Source: Rutidosis leptorrhynchoides
Taxonomy: Eukaryota > Streptophyta > Magnoliopsida > Asterales > Asteraceae
Direction: 5' to 3'
DNA length: 64,000 bases
Assembly (NCBI RefSeq): GCF_046630445.1
Contig: NC_092333.1
Span: 720,494,001 to 720,558,000, forward strand
A program made the position numbers and the translations under genes. Below the pieces are notes generated by a model, which had not been told where the DNA came from, ran no database searches, and saw only the letters and a list, made by a program, of their open reading frames with translations. Positions 60,319-64,000 of this stretch are shown here, piece after piece. The first letter of the stretch is position 1; the number at the start of each line of letters is the position of its first letter.

Positions 60319-61513
60319 GAAATCTATTTCACAGGTATGTCTGTACAGTTTTTATTTTTATTTTTATTTTTAACCTTTTGATAATAAACGCTAATTTGTT
60401 CGCTAAAAAGTATTAAATTGGTATTGAATAAAATTAGGTTTGGCGACCGAAATTATTGATATCGTTCAAAAATTTATTACATCACTGCGAAATTTAACGT
60501 TTATTCTTAAGGTATAAATATCTTTAATCAATCAACCCAAAATATTTCAAAAATTCGTCATGAGTTAAATTAGGTCTTGGAACCGAAATTACTTTACCGA
60601 AAAGAGGGGCGCATATTTTTGATAATATTTGATTAATTAAAGTGGGATAAAAAGACAAAAAGATTTTTAATTTATTTTTTTACCATGTTTTTAAAATTAA
60701 TATTTAAATCTTAAATTAATATTGTAAACTTTGTAAAAATAATATATTTAAAATTGTAAATATTTGAAAAATTAATATAAGTTTGGTATGAATTTATGAA
60801 TTTTTAAATTAAGTTTGGTGTGAATTTTTAATTTTTAAAATATGAAATTTAAATTTTATGCATTTCAAATTTTAAGTTTGGTGTGAATTTTTAATTTTTA
60901 ATTTTGAATTTTATATTTAAGTTGTGTGAATTTAAAAACAAAAATTTACTTTATCTCATTAAGTTAAAAATATGATTTTTAAAAATTCGTCGTAAGTTGA
61001 AGACTAGGTCTTTGAACCGAAATTGCTTTACCCGAGGGAGGGACGAGAACTTTTATTATCATTATTTTTAATCTTATTGATTTAAAGTATGCCAAAAACA
61101 TTGAAAAAACCCAAAAATCTTAGCTTTTAAAACAATCGCTACAAAAAGACAAATTTTAAAATTTTGTCGAAGGACGGACTAGGACATCGATCCGAAACGA
61201 CCTCGTCCTAAATAACAAGGGAAACAAAATTTTAAAATTAATTTCTTAATTGTGTTATAAGTTAAAGATTATAAAAAAAAAAAAAAAAAAAAAAAGGGTA
61301 AACTCCGCGACTCGCGGAGTTTGCAGTGAAAAACCTCCGCGACTCGCGGAGGGACAAAATTACAGAAAAAAAATATAAGGAGCTGAACGATCAGTTCACT
61401 CCCACACAAAAACACTGCAATTTTAACAGCGAAAAAAGACCCCGAAAAACCCGAAAATCACCCCCAAAAATCTCAATTTTTAACCGTTAATCACCAAATT
61501 TTTTGCTAAAATC
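60319..61513 (+). other. Non-coding spacer downstream of the small ORF of D
   Basis: AT-rich; repeated phrases such as aagtttggtgtgaattttt (60780, 60813, 60873) and a recurring gaccgaaatt / cgaccgaa-type phrase. The poly-A tract at 61273-61295 and the palindrome pair at 61303-61352 precede the env-like leader exon. Confidence 0.55.
61303..61352. repeat. Third pair of CCGCGACTCGCGG palindromes in D
   Basis: ctccgcgactcgcggag (61303-61319) and cctccgcgactcgcggagg (61334-61352), 15 bp apart, upstream of the env-like exon 1. Confidence 0.9.
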
Positions 61514-63537
61514 ATGTTGAGAAGGATGATATCTAAGAACTACTCAAGAAAAACGGTAAATTTCTACACCTAAACACCATTTAATTCGAATTTTAGTGTT
61601 CTTGAGCTAATTTTTACCCAATTTGATTTTGATGCTTTTTAGTGTAATTAGACTTAAATTGTTTATGTATTATGCTTGTATAACCTAGATTGATGCTGTT
61701 TAACATGATTAGAAGCCTTAAACTTCAAATTTTGAATAATCTAGGGTTTGTGTTCTTGAGCAATTTGGGGCTTTTTGATATAAACAGGTTATGGCCGATT
61801 TTTGTCATGAATTGTTGTTAAATTGAGTAGTGTAACATGTCTAGGTAGTTAAATGATCCAAACTTTGAGCCTAAACATGATTTTGAGAATTAAAGTGGAC
61901 TTTTTCAAGTCCAAAATTCATGAACTTGATTTTTGAAAGATAATGCCATTTGAGACTTGTTTATTTGCTAGTAATGATTATTTTGACATGTTATTTGAGT
62001 TGAATGTTTATGAACTTGGCGAAAATTTTCGTATATGCTTATTTGAAAAAGTGTAGATTTGATAAAAATGTGAAAATAAGCTTAAGTTTGATGTAAATTG
62101 ATAATGTCATTGTAATTATTTTGATTGATGATTTTGCTGACACTAATGCATATTTGGATGCACAAAATTTGTGTTTGATGTGTTTTGCAGAATGAAAGGG
62201 GTGAATCTTCATCCCAAGCCCGCCATGCTCCTGCTGAGAACTTGGAACAACAGGAGGTAGATAACTACTACAAGCAGGATGTACCTCATCCAGTCATGAC
62301 CTTTTCAGATATGCACTTGGAACAGTTGCACCCGAACCTGAGATTTGACAGACTTTGGATAGATTATCCAAAATATCAACGGGGTTTGCATACTCTTCAT
62401 TCCAAGGTTGTTGAGGTACCAAGGGTCATAGAATGGGGACCCTTGGAAGCTGTAGAATTGGCCGGGCCAATTAGGGAATTACTGGTACAGAGGTATGGTA
62501 ATTCTTCTTTTAATGACTGGATATGTTTATTCACCATACGCAGACCTGTATATAAAGTATGGTGTGAAGAGTTGTTATGTAGTATAGAGTTGAATGATCG
62601 GGTAGCTAGTTTAACCGATCGTTCTTTTATTAGATTTTTGTTAGGCGGTTCGATGCGCCACATGTCTTTACTGGACATGGCTCAGGCTTTACGTATATAC
62701 ACGCCTGAGGAATTAGCGTCTGCCGATTGTAGAGGATTGATACTAAACGGTAGGAAAATAGATGAAAATTTTGATACACACGGTGTGTGGAGTCAAATGA
62801 CAAGCCATCACCGTTTTAAAGGGGGAAACTACTCTTATTTGGATATAGATAGAGCCGAATTAAGAGTAATACATAGGTTTTTAGCTAATTCAATTACACA
62901 AAGGGGTAAAAACAAAGAAAAGGTAAATGAACAAGATTTGTTTTACCATATGTGTATTCGAGACCCACACAGCGCTGTAAGTATACCATATTGTGTGGGT
63001 TATTATTTATCAGCTATGGTTCGAGGGATGCGTTCACATAGCATAATAGGAGGTGGTATTTTTATTACTTTGATTGGTGAATATCTCGGTGTGGATATAA
63101 GTCGGGGGGGATTATTGGTAGAAGAGCCGGAACCCCGCGACACTATAGGTTTAAATGTATACCATGGTGCTAAAGTTTTGAAGCGGCGAAATAACGCCGC
63201 AGTACGATACAATGGTAGACATCCACAGGTAGAGAGAAACCAGGAACAAGGTAATGTAGGAGGGGGGAATGAGATGCAAGAAATGCATAGGTTTATAGCT
63301 TCTCAGGAATACGAAAATGCTAGACAGAGAGCATTTGAAGATTGGCAAGTTCATCAGAACCAGATCATAGCGCATTGCCAACATATAGGTAGAAACTATA
63401 TTCCTACACCGAAACCCGTCTTCCCTCCTTGGTCGATAGAGATGCAGCCACCATATCCTACGTATGACCCTGCCGAAGCATTCTATAGCACTTATGGTTA
63501 TACGTGGAACCCCTATTGGTACCAATATCATCCTTAG
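61514..63537 (+). CDS. Athila env-like (ATHILA ORF1 type) protein, predicted two exons
   Basis: The main open frame (62191-63537, about 448 codons) has no ATG at its head: it opens directly after gtgttttgcag, a strong acceptor, and its first in-frame Met is some 35 residues in. Upstream, 61514-61555 begins with ATG, codes 14 residues (MLRRMISKNYSRKT) and ends at acg|gtaaat. The intron 61556-62190 (635 bp, T-rich, GT-AG) joins both in the same phase. The protein contains DWICLFTIRRPVYKVWCEEL, RFLLGGSMRHMSLLDMAQAL, HMCIRDPH and a hydrophobic stretch IIGGGIFITLIGEYLGV that may span a membrane, and ends in a Pro/Tyr-rich tail. It resembles the ORF found downstream of pol in Athila elements, often called env-like. 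Whether it works as an envelope is unproven. Confidence 0.75.
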
Positions 63538-64000
63538 TTTACTTATTTTTATTTTTATTTTGTAATTTGTAATTATTGATATGTTTAATACTTTTGTTAA
63601 TATTGTAATCATTTTTATAATTATCTAACTTTTATTCTTAGATTTTAATAATTTTTGAATGTGGGGTAATATACCAAACTTCAAAAATATGTATATATGT
63701 TTGCAGTTTATCTTATGTACACAACAGGGTAAAACAACGCATTTTCAAAGACTGGCATTAAGTTCAGCAAAAGCAACTAATTTTGACGACAAGATGCAAA
63801 ATATATGTGAAATAACAACAAGACGGAATGAACAAATGATGTGCACCATTTATCATTCAGCAAACAAACGCCAATATATTTGGAAACTTTGGTAAAAATT
63901 TAATCATTTTCACACAAATCACCCTCAATAATTTAAATTGTTACTGATTTCTTGCAAATGAGGGCATTGCAAGATCTTAAGTGTGGGAAGGGGTTAAATT
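63538..64000 (+). other. 3' untranslated part of D, running off the window
   Basis: Non-coding. aagtgtgggaagggg at 63979-63993 is purine-rich and could be the polypurine tract or lie shortly before it; similar aagtgtggggag occurs right after pol (59727). No 3' LTR start is visible, so the element continues to the right. Confidence 0.55.

Noticed and set aside
63659-63895. 78-residue frame near the right edge
   Set aside because: No domain and low-complexity context; lies in the 3' untranslated part of Athila D.

Overview
This is plant nuclear DNA, AT-rich and almost entirely built of transposable elements. The chromovirus LTRs, the spliced host-gene fragments and the element families all point to a eudicot. 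I recognise the LTR styles as those common in Asteraceae, but that is recognition from memory and not a database result. No intact ordinary host gene is visible. The only clear host coding remnant is a broken piece of a vacuolar H+-ATPase subunit a gene on the minus strand (3719-4411).

Layout. 1-7553 is host-like sequence: an LTR-type promoter fragment at the left edge, a tRNA-derived SINE with a 12-bp target duplication, the V-ATPase fragment, and a 0.4-kb exon-like segment present twice. 7554-48382 is one nested stack. A decayed Ty1/copia element (G: LTRs 7554-8188 and 47569-48382) holds a MULE-like DNA element (inverted ends near 8224-8400 and 46440-46619). That holds a minus-strand Tekay-type chromovirus (A, target duplication tcatg). 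A in turn holds two solo LTRs (F, 8525-10384; E, 41111-43553) and a plus-strand chromovirus (B, 10891-35154, target duplication agagg). B holds another chromovirus (C, 18443-31544). The second LTR of A supplies the undamaged sequence at the B insertion point.

48383-50706 holds microsatellites and three small inverted-repeat elements: a MULE-type MITE with a 10-bp duplication, a hAT-like element full of CTGCAGAC motifs, and a fold-back element with a telomere-like hairpin core. From 50707 to the right edge lies an Athila-clade element (D). Its gag-pol frame of 1868 codons is unbroken, followed by a small zinc-knuckle ORF and an env-like ORF that appears to need splicing. Its 3' LTR lies outside the window.

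The most unusual things are: (1) element C carries an intact F-box-type host gene and an acidic ORF between its primer site and gag, although its own gag-pol has eight stops; (2) the LTRs of A contain an array of five hairpins whose loops are alike while the stems differ yet stay complementary; (3) LTRs B, C, E, F and perhaps A share an intron-like module, GTGAG donor to TTCTCAG-type acceptor, about 480-650 bp long; (4) unrelated LTR families each carry pairs of different GC-rich hyphenated palindromes; (5) the env-like ORF of D has an in-phase two-exon structure.
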